64,000 nt of DNA from Bin5 sp965220715. GTDB lineage: Bacteria > Chloroflexota > Anaerolineae > Caldilineales > Caldilineaceae. Made by a program: the position numbers and the translations under genes. Location: the NCBI GenBank assembly GCA_965220715.1, contig OZ244843.1, forward strand, positions 4,774,001-4,838,000. The letters run 5' to 3'. The notes below the pieces were generated by a model. It worked only from the letters and a program-made list of their open reading frames with translations, was not told where the DNA came from and searched no databases. Of this stretch, positions 36,213-44,983 are shown in pieces (position 1 is the first letter of the stretch; each line of letters begins with the position of its first letter).

Positions 36213-37070
36213 TTATATCGTTGCGCCGACCTCGTTGGCGATGCCGCGAATGAAGTCGCCCACCTCTTTGTATTCCGGCTCGGTCGCCAGATGCTCGATG
36301 ATCAGCGGCATTTCCGGCGACAACCGCTCGATCCGAGAAACGTAGGTGCGATAGTCCAGTACGCCCCGGCCCGGCAACACCTCCTCGATGGCAACGGTGC
36401 GCGCGTCGAGCGCAAAGTGGATATCCTTGGCATGACAGGAGCGGATCCACGGGCCTAGAATGTCGAAGCACCTGTTCAGCAGTTCGGTCGTCGCATAATA
36501 GATGCGCGGCTCGCGCACCGCGTTGGCCGGGTCGAGATGGACTCCCAGCCCAGGGTGATCGATCGCTTCGAGCAGCGTATGATAGATCTCAGGCCCGTCC
36601 AGCAGCGTCCAGGGCGACATTTCCAGGGTCAGCTTGGTGCGCCGCGGCTCGACCTCGGTCAGAACCTGCCGCACCCACTCTACAACCGCCTCGAAGCCCT
36701 CCTCGCTGAAGTTGAGCGGGTGGTGCCCTACATGAGAGTCCCAGTTGTCGCTGCCGTCATAGGAGCCGACGACCGTCGCGCAACAGACGGCCTCCAACTC
36801 GTCAGCCAGGGCGAGCGTCTCCGCGATCGTGTTCCGATTCGCGCGCCGTGTGTCCGCGTCCGGGTGGAGCGGATTGACCCAGGCGGCCACCTCCCCAATC
36901 ACGATATCGGCCTCGCCGAACGCTCGCTTGATGTCGCGAATCCGGTCTCGGTCGCCTATCGCCACCTCCGGGCAGGGCGCGGCCCGATAGCCCTGCCGCC
37001 GGCACTCCGCCACATGCGCATCAGGGTCCTCAGTCCCCAAATAATCGCCAATCGTCGCCCCAAGCCTCAT
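36213..37070 (-). CDS. TIM-barrel sugar phosphate isomerase/epimerase
   Basis: A 285-residue barrel of the same superfamily as the two others in the window. Likely metal ligands: glutamate in LTLEMSPWTLLDGP, aspartate in GVHLDPANAV, histidine in IRSCHAKDIHF and glutamate in LIIEHLATEPEY. Such enzymes act in inositol, uronate or ketose pathways. It lies 52 bp upstream of the interrupted SDR on the same strand and probably shared its transcript. The ATG at 37070 begins RLGATIGDYLG; no strong ribosome-binding site is visible. Confidence 0.85.
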   Translation of the reverse strand: MRLGATIGDYLGTEDPDAHVAECRRQGYRAAPCPEVAIGDRDRIRDIKRAFGEADIVIGEVAAWVNPLHPDADTRRANRNTIAETLALADELEAVCCATVVGSYDGSDNWDSHVGHHPLNFSEEGFEAVVEWVRQVLTEVEPRRTKLTLEMSPWTLLDGPEIYHTLLEAIDHPGLGVHLDPANAVREPRIYYATTELLNRCFDILGPWIRSCHAKDIHFALDARTVAIEEVLPGRGVLDYRTYVSRIERLSPEMPLIIEHLATEPEYKEVGDFIRGIANEVGATI

Positions 37071-37146
37071 CGGAAAACTCCATTACATATCGCGTAAGAC
37101 GCATTGCACAACGGAATATGCAATTCGAAGTCCGCAATGCAGTTCG

Positions 37147-37460
37147 TCAGCCCTTAATGCCGCTCATCACTACCCCTTGGATGAAGTAGCGTTGGGCAAA
37201 GAAGAACACTAGCATCGGCGGCAGCGTCATCAGTACGGAGACGGCCATGATGTTGCTCCACGCCGCCGGTTTTGCGCCCGCTTGCAGCCGCAGCGCCTCC
37301 CATGTGCGGATGGCGATGGCCAGCGTCTGCTTCTTTGGCTCGTTCAAGTAGATGAGCGGCGCCAGGAAGTCGTTCCAGTGCGCCATAAATGTAAAAATCG
37401 CGACCGCGCCCAGCACTGGGTAAGAAAGCGGCAGCACGATGCGCCAGAAGATGCCGACCC
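37147..37460 (-). pseudogene. 3' fragment of a MalG-type sugar ABC permease
   Basis: From the junction near 37460 the minus strand reads VGIFWRIVLPLSYPVLGAVA, the end of the EAA-loop motif of carbohydrate permeases, then membrane helices and the typical C-terminus QRYFIQGVVMSGIKG. The N-terminal two thirds are absent and replaced by a dehydrogenase fragment in another frame. No binding protein or partner permease of this class is nearby. Confidence 0.75.
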
Positions 37461-37885
37461 AGCCTCTTGCCCGCCAACTCTTCTCCGATCATGCGCTGCC
37501 ACCCGGCCGCACGATTGTGGTCGAGGTTCTTGGCGAAGCACAGGATCAGCATCACCACGTGTTCGGCCAGCGGCACCGCGCTCAACCGTCCGGGCGAGTT
37601 TGCCAGCGGCAACCCCTGCTCCAGAAAGTAGGCCACATCCACATGATCGGTGCCGTTGGTGGTGACTTGCCAAAGTTTCACATCGGCCGCCAGCGCCGCA
37701 TCGATCAGTGAACGAGTGCCCACCGCGCCGCCCGGGTCAACGACAACGCCGACTCCCTCGAACTGCTCAGCCGGCGGCCTGTCAGGGTCGTAAACCTCGA
37801 AAAGAAATCGCCCTTCGATCGCCTTGACAAAATCAGGGTAGGCGCCATCCAGTCCACTTGGCGCGCGCAAATAGAGAACTTTCAT
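37461..37885 (-). pseudogene. Truncated copy of the 2-hydroxyacid dehydrogenase gene
   Basis: The first 141 codons match the dehydrogenase at 32550-33515 with about seven amino-acid differences, ending at ELAGKRLG just before the Rossmann glycine motif. There the sequence switches to the permease fragment, out of frame, so the open frame to 37154 encodes a meaningless tail. The catalytic half is lost. Confidence 0.85.
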
Positions 37886-37967
37886 CGCTCACATTTCCTG
37901 GTTGGTGTAGAGAGTGAAATTGACAGAGGCTGGCGAGATGAAAGAAAGCCCCACTTCTCACCATCGT

Positions 37968-38036
37968 TCACGCCGTTTCCAATTCCACCTGCTTGGCTGA
38001 CATCCGTCGTATGTTGGGTGTGGACTCCCAGTATAG
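37968..38036 (-). pseudogene. Remnant of a PhyH 3' end upstream of the truncated copy
   Basis: The minus strand encodes ILYWESTPNIRRMSAKQVEL before TGA at 37970-37968. This parallels FLYSEDPRIRRMTAKWVEL at the end of the broken PhyH gene at 33555. So the duplicated block included the PhyH 3' end plus the dehydrogenase 5' part. Confidence 0.55.
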
Positions 38037-38109
38037 GATGCCAGCCGACCGCCGTCAACCGAGCCACACGGAAAAACAAAGCCCATGGTTAGGGCGAAAT
38101 TTCAGCCCT

Positions 38110-38138
38110 TTGACCTCCCTTCCGAGATATGCTATAAA
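38110..38138 (+). promoter_or_regulatory. Predicted sigma-70 promoter upstream of the glycan locus
   Basis: TTGACC (38110-38115), a 17-bp spacer and TATAAA (38133-38138), pointing toward the first sialidase-like gene. Confidence 0.5.
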
Positions 38139-38468
38139 ATACATTCAGAAGCAGGCTGTGCATATGACAGGGTGCGCGACCCATGATCGGGGTGAGTTAC
38201 ATGACGAACCGCCGAGCAGCATTCTAGGAAACGACAACTTGCTGTCTCTAAGCCTTGCTCCAACTGCGATCTACGCCACATGACAACAGAACAGTGCCCT
38301 GCCAAACCGGTCGCCTCCAGCCTGAGAGAACCAGCAGTTCGGCATGCGGAGTCGGCCTGCCTGACAACAACATAGGTCAATTGGCGTTGACGGCGGGTGG
38401 CGTTCGCTTGCAGAGTTTGGGAGCATCAAAGTCATTCAGAAGAGCCGAAAACAAAGAGGGCAGCAGAC

Positions 38469-39758
38469 ATGAGCAATATACCTATGACACGGCCGGAGGA
38501 AATGCTGGCCTTCCACGATGGTCAGTTCCCCGGAAAGTCCTTCGCGGGCCTTGAGGGCGGGCGCATCCTCTTCAGCGACGGCACACACTTCTCTGTCAGC
38601 GCGGATGGCGGCGTCACATGGAGCGAGCCGTTTGCGGGTCTGGACGAGAATGGCGACCCGCTCACGCTAGGGAACTGTTCACTCGTGCAACTCTCCGGCG
38701 GCGCGATCGGCATGGCGACGAAGCGTATCAGACCAGGCACCTCGCGCCTATACGAGTCGCAGATGGTCTTCAGGCGCTCGGAAGATGAAGGCAAAACGTG
38801 GTCCGCCCTCACGCTCATGAACCACTGGATGTTGGCCGCCCACGCCCTCAACGACACGATGATCCGCACACAGTCCGGCCGCATCATTCTGCCGGTCTAT
38901 TTCGGCATCGGCCAGGGTGGATTCCACCAGGAAGGGGCGCCATTTCCAGGCGGCTATGTCGATGGCGTCTTCGTTTCGACAAGCGCGCACTTCTACGATC
39001 CCCACTTCACCGCCAGCTATGTCATCTACAGCGACGACGAAGGAGAGACCTGGCAGAAGAACAGCGACGGCGAACTGCTCATTATCATGGAGTACGGTGG
39101 ACGCTGGGAGTTGACCAACGAGCCGTCCCTGGTTGAATACGAGCCCGGCAAACTGCTGATGCTTCTGCGTACGCGGCTGGGACGCATGTACCAGGTCTGG
39201 TCGGAAGACGACGGCGACACCTGGACACGCCCGGAACTGACACAGCTGGCGGGCACGCAGGCCCCGGCCCAGATTCGGCGGCTGCCGGGCACAGGGCACC
39301 TGCTCGTCGTCTGGACGCAGCAGAGCGAGCAGGAGATCAAGCAAGGCATGATTCGCACGCGGCTGTCGACCGCAATCAGCCGCAATCAGGGACGAATCTG
39401 GGAACACTTTCAGAACCTGGAATCCATACACGAAGAGACCCATGTCGAACCCGGCCCACTTTACCCGGTCCGTCCGGAGGGAGCCTACGGCGCGCCGGGG
39501 GGCGGCGTCGTTTGCGACGTCGATTCCGTAAAACCGTTGCCAGAGGGATACGGCATGTGGTCCTATCCGGCCGTGCTTGTAGCTGAAGACCGCGTCCTGA
39601 TCCAGTACAACCACTTCCCGCTTGACATGGCCGGCCACAGGTCCCGCGGCCACCGGTTGAAAGTTCTTCCCTTGTCCTGGTTCTACGGAGGCGGGGACCC
39701 AACCAGCGAGAATCCCACTCTAGCCAGGATAGAGGGCCACGTAAGGGGGGAAATTTAG
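38469..39758 (+). CDS. Asp-box (sialidase-like) beta-propeller protein 1
   Basis: A 429-residue predicted exo-alpha-sialidase-like protein. Four Asp boxes (SxDxGxTW) are visible: SADGGVTW, SEDEGKTW, SDDEGETW and SEDDGDTW. RIILPVYFG and LLMLLRTRLGRMYQVWSEDDG follow the usual blade pattern, and an arginine cluster is available, but I cannot assign the three sialidase arginines with certainty. No signal peptide is present, so it would act in the cytoplasm. ATG 38469 lies behind AAGAGGGCAGCAGAC. First gene of a long co-directional locus. Activity on sialic acid or on another glycoside is open. Confidence 0.8.
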   Translation: MSNIPMTRPEEMLAFHDGQFPGKSFAGLEGGRILFSDGTHFSVSADGGVTWSEPFAGLDENGDPLTLGNCSLVQLSGGAIGMATKRIRPGTSRLYESQMVFRRSEDEGKTWSALTLMNHWMLAAHALNDTMIRTQSGRIILPVYFGIGQGGFHQEGAPFPGGYVDGVFVSTSAHFYDPHFTASYVIYSDDEGETWQKNSDGELLIIMEYGGRWELTNEPSLVEYEPGKLLMLLRTRLGRMYQVWSEDDGDTWTRPELTQLAGTQAPAQIRRLPGTGHLLVVWTQQSEQEIKQGMIRTRLSTAISRNQGRIWEHFQNLESIHEETHVEPGPLYPVRPEGAYGAPGGGVVCDVDSVKPLPEGYGMWSYPAVLVAEDRVLIQYNHFPLDMAGHRSRGHRLKVLPLSWFYGGGDPTSENPTLARIEGHVRGEI

Positions 39759-39848
39759 CGCGCCTGTTCAGGCCCCGGCAGTTCCTACCGGTCTAACCCG
39801 TTGATGACGAGTTCGTCCCACGAAAAGCAATCAAGGAGGCAGGCGGTC

Positions 39849-41099
39849 ATGGCACAGGAATTAGAGCTGGGAGGGCTGCGATTCACGGCGGGGACGCCGC
39901 GCATTGTAGCCGAAGGCCTCGGATTCTGCTGGTATCCGAGCATTCGTCAATTCTCCACCGGCGAGTTGATAGTCTCCTACAGCAAGAACCCCGATTCAGG
40001 CGAGAACCTGACAAACGTCAACGGTATTTCGCTCTCGGAAGACAATGGGGCTACATGGTCGCGCCATGCCGATGTTTCCGGCCTCAATGGTCGGTTAAAC
40101 ATCAGCCTGCCCGACGGTTCGCTGGCCGGTCCCAACCAGCCGTATAAGCCGGATCCTCTCGGCCAGTGGCGCTCCTTCGTGGGCAACTACGGGCGCATCG
40201 GAAAGGGAGCCCAGCAGTACACGGTCGAGTTGTGGGGCTCGCGCATCGAGGGCCTGCCGCGCGATGTGCAGGCCCGCACCGTGCAGAGCCCCACCCGCTG
40301 GGCTGAACTTTCCCCCTTTGGCGACATCATTGAACTGGAGCCGGGGCGCTATCTGTCCACCACCTATATGACCTTCGATGGCGACTCGCGCTACAGTACC
40401 GTGGTTATGGTCTCAGAGGATGAAGGCCGCAACTGGCACTACCTCTCCACCGTCTGCGGCCCAGAGGCCGGCGCTGACTCCTGGGAAGGCTTCTGTGAGT
40501 CCTCACTCGTGCGCCTGCAGGACGGAGACCTGATGTGTGTGGGCCGCATGGGCGGCGGGCGCGATCAACTGCTGGCGCGCTCCTACTCCAGCGATGAAGG
40601 CAAGACCTGGTCCCCCATCGACCGCCTTCCGGCCTGGGGCGTGCTGCCCGATGTAAAACGTCTGAGCAACGGCGCTCTGGTTATCTCGACCGGCCGCCCG
40701 GGACTCTTCATCTGGTTCTCGACCGACCCGCGCGGCGAACATTGGGAGCCGTTCGACATCATGGCCCACCACAACGCCGAGATGGACGCCGCCCATCAGA
40801 TCAGCTCCGGCAAGTTCGGGCTCGAGCCGGTAACCAGGGATCAGTATTACACCGTCCACCACAATTTCGACCAGTCGGACCAGACCACATCCTACACATC
40901 GATGCTGGAGGTTGAGCCGGGCAAGCTGCTGGTGGTATACGACCGCATGCCCTACGGATGGATGCCGGTGCCGACCGACGCCGAAGTCCGCAGCCGCATC
41001 CTCGCGCGCTATCCCACCTCCAAACTGCCGCCGGACAGCATGACGCCGGACGAACGTGAACGCATCTACCTGCTGGAATTGGATTTGGGACAGCTCTGA
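39849..41099 (+). CDS. Asp-box (sialidase-like) beta-propeller protein 2
   Basis: A 416-residue propeller with Asp boxes SEDNGATW, SEDEGRNW and SSDEGKTW. It is only distantly like its upstream neighbour. No signal peptide. ATG 39849 is preceded by AAGGAGG, which decides against the in-frame start at 39801. It lies 90 bp after propeller protein 1 and 165 bp before a binding-protein gene. Presumed hydrolase or lyase acting on an imported glycan; substrate unknown. Confidence 0.8.
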   Translation: MAQELELGGLRFTAGTPRIVAEGLGFCWYPSIRQFSTGELIVSYSKNPDSGENLTNVNGISLSEDNGATWSRHADVSGLNGRLNISLPDGSLAGPNQPYKPDPLGQWRSFVGNYGRIGKGAQQYTVELWGSRIEGLPRDVQARTVQSPTRWAELSPFGDIIELEPGRYLSTTYMTFDGDSRYSTVVMVSEDEGRNWHYLSTVCGPEAGADSWEGFCESSLVRLQDGDLMCVGRMGGGRDQLLARSYSSDEGKTWSPIDRLPAWGVLPDVKRLSNGALVISTGRPGLFIWFSTDPRGEHWEPFDIMAHHNAEMDAAHQISSGKFGLEPVTRDQYYTVHHNFDQSDQTTSYTSMLEVEPGKLLVVYDRMPYGWMPVPTDAEVRSRILARYPTSKLPPDSMTPDERERIYLLELDLGQL

Positions 41100-41264
41100 C
41101 AACGCAAGGTCCCATTAGCCAATGCAGTTTGGAGGTTGAACACTGGTCAGGAGGAGCCAATGCACTCGATGGAAGTTAATTCACCTGATTCAAGTGATGT
41201 GCATGATTCACTGCAAGCATCACGGCAATCACGACGGTCACAGTAGAACTCAGGAGAAAAAACC

Positions 41265-42968
41265 ATGCAACGCTTTGAATCCCGCGATATCACCCGCCGC
41301 AACTTTCTCAAGGGGTCGGCCCTTGCAGCGGCCGGCGGCCTTTTGGCGGCCTGCGCGCCGGCTGCTGCTCCTGCAGGAGAGGCGCCTGCCGCAGACGAAG
41401 ATGCCGCTATGGCATCGGATCGCCTGGGCGGCACTCTGGTCTTCGGCTACCCCCAGAAGACCAGTTACCAGGACCTGCTGGCGATGGAGCACAATGCCGG
41501 CAACAGAAGATACTACCTGATCGGTCTGACGCACAATTGCCTGATCAACATCAGTACCGACTATACAACCTGGCTGCCCGAACTGGCGGAGAGTTGGGAG
41601 TTCGACGGCAACAGGGCGACCTTCAACCTGCGCCAGGGCGTCAAGTGGCACGATGGCGAGCCGCTCACGTCAGCCGACGTGGAGTTCACCTTTGGCCGGC
41701 TTGTTGGCCATCCGAATGTCAACCAGTGGAATGGCGTACGTAGCTGGAAGGGCATCATCGAAGGCATGACCGAGTTTTCTGAGGGCGAGGCCGATGAGGT
41801 GACAGGTGTCTCGGCGCCTGACGACCACACCATTGTCTTCGAGATGACCAATCCCTACCGCGCCGCTGTCCTCGAGAAGCTGTTGGGCTATCCCATCATG
41901 CCCAAACACCTCCTGAGCCAGTATCCCGAGGACCAGTGGGGGATCGACGAGCAGGGGCAGCAGGGGCTGAAGAACACCGAGTACGCCAAAAAACAGGGCA
42001 TCGGCACCGGCCCCTTCCGCGTCTCCAACTACATCCCCGATCAGATCGTGGAATATGAACCATTCGACGACTACTGGGGCGGGAAACCGCAACTGGACAA
42101 GCTGGCTTTTGTCCCCTATACCGATCAGCTGGCGATGGCCGCGGCGGTGGAAAAGGGCGAGTGCCACATCGCCATCCGCACGCCGCAGTCCGAGTACGAA
42201 CGCTTCCAAGCGATGGACCACGTGAACATCGTACTCAACCATGGCCCCAGCGCCTTCGCCTGGTACCACAACGTCCGCTACGTCCTGGCCGACAAACGGG
42301 TACGACAGGGCTTGAGCCTGGCACTGGATCGCACCCAGATCGCCAAAGATTTCTTCTTCGGTACGGTCGGGCACATCCAGGCATCGCTGGAGTATGGCGA
42401 CTACGGCATCAGCCCCGATTCGGCGAAGTGGTACGAGTACAATCCGGAAAAGGCCCGCCAGCTCCTGGAGGAAGGTGGCTGGGATTTCGACTACACCCTC
42501 CGCCTGGGGATGTCTTCGCTGACGCCGACATATGAGCCTCTCTACGCCATGTTGCGCGAGATGTGGGATGCGGTCGGCATCAAGACCGAGTTCCACGTCA
42601 TGGCAGCGGAATACACCAACATTCTCAACAATCCCCCCTGGGACTTCGACACGCTCTTCAGCGGCTATGGATGGGGTCTGACGCCCGGCGCCTTCAGCGG
42701 CAACTTCACCGGTCCCCGCTGGGGAGATCCTGACGAAACAGGCAAGGCGATGATCGACGAGCTCATCCTCGTGGAGGATCCGGAAGAGCTGCGCGCCGGC
42801 TCTTTGCGGCTGCAAGAGTATGCCTCAGAACTCCAGCGCCACTGTGTAATCGCCCAGGTTCCGGGCATTCACGTGGTAAACAAACGTGTGCAGAACGGCT
42901 CGGTCGTTCCGGTCTACGGACCGCGCACCAGCTGGATCGACTGGGTAAACGTCCACATGTCGGCATAG
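41265..42968 (+). CDS. Family-5 ABC transporter substrate-binding lipoprotein (system 1)
   Basis: A 567-residue extracytoplasmic receptor. The N-terminus has a Tat motif RRNFLK and a lipobox LAAC near residue 30, then a low-complexity Ala/Pro/Glu linker. The mature part has LRQGVKWHDGEPLTSADVEFTF, the diagnostic SBP_bac_5 (peptide/nickel/oligosaccharide) motif, and ALDRTQIAKDFFFG. Export folded through Tat and lipid anchoring suit a single-membrane cell. Followed by two permease genes. In this context the ligand is more likely an oligosaccharide or glycopeptide than a plain peptide (inference). Confidence 0.93.
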   Translation: MQRFESRDITRRNFLKGSALAAAGGLLAACAPAAAPAGEAPAADEDAAMASDRLGGTLVFGYPQKTSYQDLLAMEHNAGNRRYYLIGLTHNCLINISTDYTTWLPELAESWEFDGNRATFNLRQGVKWHDGEPLTSADVEFTFGRLVGHPNVNQWNGVRSWKGIIEGMTEFSEGEADEVTGVSAPDDHTIVFEMTNPYRAAVLEKLLGYPIMPKHLLSQYPEDQWGIDEQGQQGLKNTEYAKKQGIGTGPFRVSNYIPDQIVEYEPFDDYWGGKPQLDKLAFVPYTDQLAMAAAVEKGECHIAIRTPQSEYERFQAMDHVNIVLNHGPSAFAWYHNVRYVLADKRVRQGLSLALDRTQIAKDFFFGTVGHIQASLEYGDYGISPDSAKWYEYNPEKARQLLEEGGWDFDYTLRLGMSSLTPTYEPLYAMLREMWDAVGIKTEFHVMAAEYTNILNNPPWDFDTLFSGYGWGLTPGAFSGNFTGPRWGDPDETGKAMIDELILVEDPEELRAGSLRLQEYASELQRHCVIAQVPGIHVVNKRVQNGSVVPVYGPRTSWIDWVNVHMSA

Positions 42969-43058
42969 CATCGGTGGTCGCTGACCACTGCCGTTCGACC
43001 ATCTACAGGTCCTCCGAGGTCGTATGGGCCTCGGAGGACTGCCAAAAACGCTACAGAT

Positions 43059-44027
43059 ATGTCAACTTACGTACTGCGCCGTATTCTTCTGGTCTTCCCT
43101 ATATTGCTTGGCGTAACGATTATCAACTACACAATCTTTGCGCTGGCGCCAGGGGACCCGGTCTCCGCCATGATCGACCCCTTTGAGTTGAGCCAAATGA
43201 CGGCGGAGGATTTACAGGAAGCGCGCGAGGCCCTGGGTCTGAATAAGCCGGTCCCCATCCGCTATCTGCTCTGGCTTGGGCAAGCTATACAGGGCAATCT
43301 GGGCTACTCGATCTGGTTTAACACGCCCGTGTTTGAAGTGATGTTGCGCGCCCTGGGCAACAGTATGCCGGTGATGATCTTTGCGCTCCTGATATCGACC
43401 ATAGCAGGGATCACCCTGGGGATCGTTTCCGCCCTGAAGCCCTATTCGCTGCTCGATAGCGTTCTGACAACCTTCGCCTTCGCCGGTGTGGCTGTGCCCG
43501 GTTTTTTCTTCGCCCTGCTTCTAATCTATGCCGTTGCAATCCGTATGGACATCTTGCCGACCGGGGGCGTCACCACACCGGGCGTGGAGCCTTCTTTCGG
43601 AGACCGGCTGTCCCATATCATCCTGCCCGGCATCGCCCTGGCATACGAGACCACCGGCAGCCTGTTGCGCTATACGCGATCGAGCCTGCTGGAAGTGCTG
43701 CACCAGGATTACATGACCACAGCGCGCGCCAAGGGCTTGGTCGAGAATATCGTGATCCTGCGGCATGGCCTGCGCAACGCTCTGCTGCCGATCATCACCG
43801 TTCTGGGACTGCGCCTTCCAAGCATGTTTGGCGGGGCCGTGCTCATAGAGACAGTGTTCAATTATCCCGGTGTCGGCCTGACCATGGTGCATGCCACAAG
43901 GATGCATGATTACCCCCTGTTGATGGGCGGCGTGTTGATGACGGCGGTCCTGGTCTTGTTGAGCAACCTGATAGCGGACCTGTCCTATACTGTGGCCGAC
44001 CCGCGCATTCGCTATGAAGAAAGCTGA
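43059..44027 (+). CDS. DppB/OppB-type ABC permease (system 1)
   Basis: A 322-residue inner-membrane permease with about six helices. It starts with YVLRRILLVFPILLGVTIINYTIF, the usual DppB lead, and has the cytoplasmic EAA-loop TTARAKGLVENIVILRHGLRNALLP that contacts the ATPase. GGAVLIETVFNYPGVGL and the ending VADPRIRYEES are typical. Five bases separate its stop from the next gene. No clear ribosome-binding site before the ATG at 43059. Confidence 0.93.
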   Translation: MSTYVLRRILLVFPILLGVTIINYTIFALAPGDPVSAMIDPFELSQMTAEDLQEAREALGLNKPVPIRYLLWLGQAIQGNLGYSIWFNTPVFEVMLRALGNSMPVMIFALLISTIAGITLGIVSALKPYSLLDSVLTTFAFAGVAVPGFFFALLLIYAVAIRMDILPTGGVTTPGVEPSFGDRLSHIILPGIALAYETTGSLLRYTRSSLLEVLHQDYMTTARAKGLVENIVILRHGLRNALLPIITVLGLRLPSMFGGAVLIETVFNYPGVGLTMVHATRMHDYPLLMGGVLMTAVLVLLSNLIADLSYTVADPRIRYEES

Positions 44028-44032
44028 TAACA

Positions 44033-44947
44033 ATGGCAGAAAGGCCAGCAGCGACATTGTCCGAGGATATGTTTGACGCGCCGAGCCGTTCCTTGGCGGC
44101 CACGCCGCGCGCCCGCTCCTGGCTGCGTTTTCGCCGCCACAAGTTGGCAATGGCCAGCCTGATCTTCCTGGCCGTTGTGGTCTTGCTCGCGCTGGCCGCG
44201 CCTTGGGTCACTCAGCATCCTCCGACCAAAATCCACTCTGGCCTGACCCGCGCCGCGCCGAGCGCCGAACACATTCTGGGTGGAGACGTGGCGGGACGCG
44301 ATGTCTGGTCGCGTGTGGTATACGGCGGGCGCGTCTCCCTCTCCGTCGGGCTGGTGGCGGTCTCAATCTCGATCCTTATCGCGGTCATCATGGGAACGCT
44401 TTCGGGCTACTACGGCGGCGCGGTCGATATGAGCATCATGCGCCTCACCGACATTATGATGGTCTTCCCCACCCTGATTTTGATCATGGCCGTGGTGTCC
44501 ATGTTAGGACCCAGCATCTACAATGTAATGGCGGTAATCGGCCTGCTGGGTTGGCCCAGTTCGGCTCGCCTGGTGCGCGGCCAGATCCTGTCAGTACGCG
44601 AATGGGATTTCGTGATGGCCGCGCGCTGCCTGGGCGTGCAGGACCGCAACATCATGGTCAAGCATATCCTGCCGCACGTGCTTGCTCCGCTGCTCGTGGC
44701 CGCTACGTTCGGCGTCGCCGGTGCCATCCTGACCGAGGCCGGCCTTTCCTTCCTGGGATTGGGCGTGCTGCCGCCCACCCCCTCCTGGGGCAACATGCTC
44801 AACGGCGCCCAATCCATCTTCATCCTTGAACGCTTCTTGTGGATCTGGCTGCCGCCCGGTATGGCGATCCTGCTCACTGTGCTGGCCATCAACTTCGTGG
44901 GGGACGGCCTGCGCGACGCCTTCGACCCCCGCATGACGCTCGACTGA
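44033..44947 (+). CDS. DppC/OppC-type ABC permease (system 1)
   Basis: A 304-residue partner permease. The N-terminal RFRRHKLAMASLIFLAVVVLLAL is the first helix. LGGDVAGRDVWSRVVYGGRVSLSVGLV is the family signature, and the EAA loop reads VMAARCLGVQDRNIMVKHILPHVLAPLL. It ends FVGDGLRDAFDPR. No ATPase gene follows it; the next ATPases are in system 2, about 8 kb downstream. Confidence 0.93.
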   Translation: MAERPAATLSEDMFDAPSRSLAATPRARSWLRFRRHKLAMASLIFLAVVVLLALAAPWVTQHPPTKIHSGLTRAAPSAEHILGGDVAGRDVWSRVVYGGRVSLSVGLVAVSISILIAVIMGTLSGYYGGAVDMSIMRLTDIMMVFPTLILIMAVVSMLGPSIYNVMAVIGLLGWPSSARLVRGQILSVREWDFVMAARCLGVQDRNIMVKHILPHVLAPLLVAATFGVAGAILTEAGLSFLGLGVLPPTPSWGNMLNGAQSIFILERFLWIWLPPGMAILLTVLAINFVGDGLRDAFDPRMTLD

Positions 44948-44983
44948 CAGGCGCCCAATCCCTCCCATTCACAAGGAACCAAC

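Larger units (their letters stand above)
37886..38468. other. 583-bp region before the glycan locus
   Basis: Besides the PhyH remnant (37968-38036) and a predicted promoter (38110-38138), I see no gene. It separates the minus-strand catabolic set from the plus-strand glycan locus and probably carries the latter's control region; 330 nt lie between the promoter and the first start codon. Confidence 0.45.

Noticed and set aside
37154..37885. A 243-residue fusion enzyme
   Set aside because: The C-terminal 100 residues are the permease gene read in the wrong frame; it is a recombination product, not a designed fusion.
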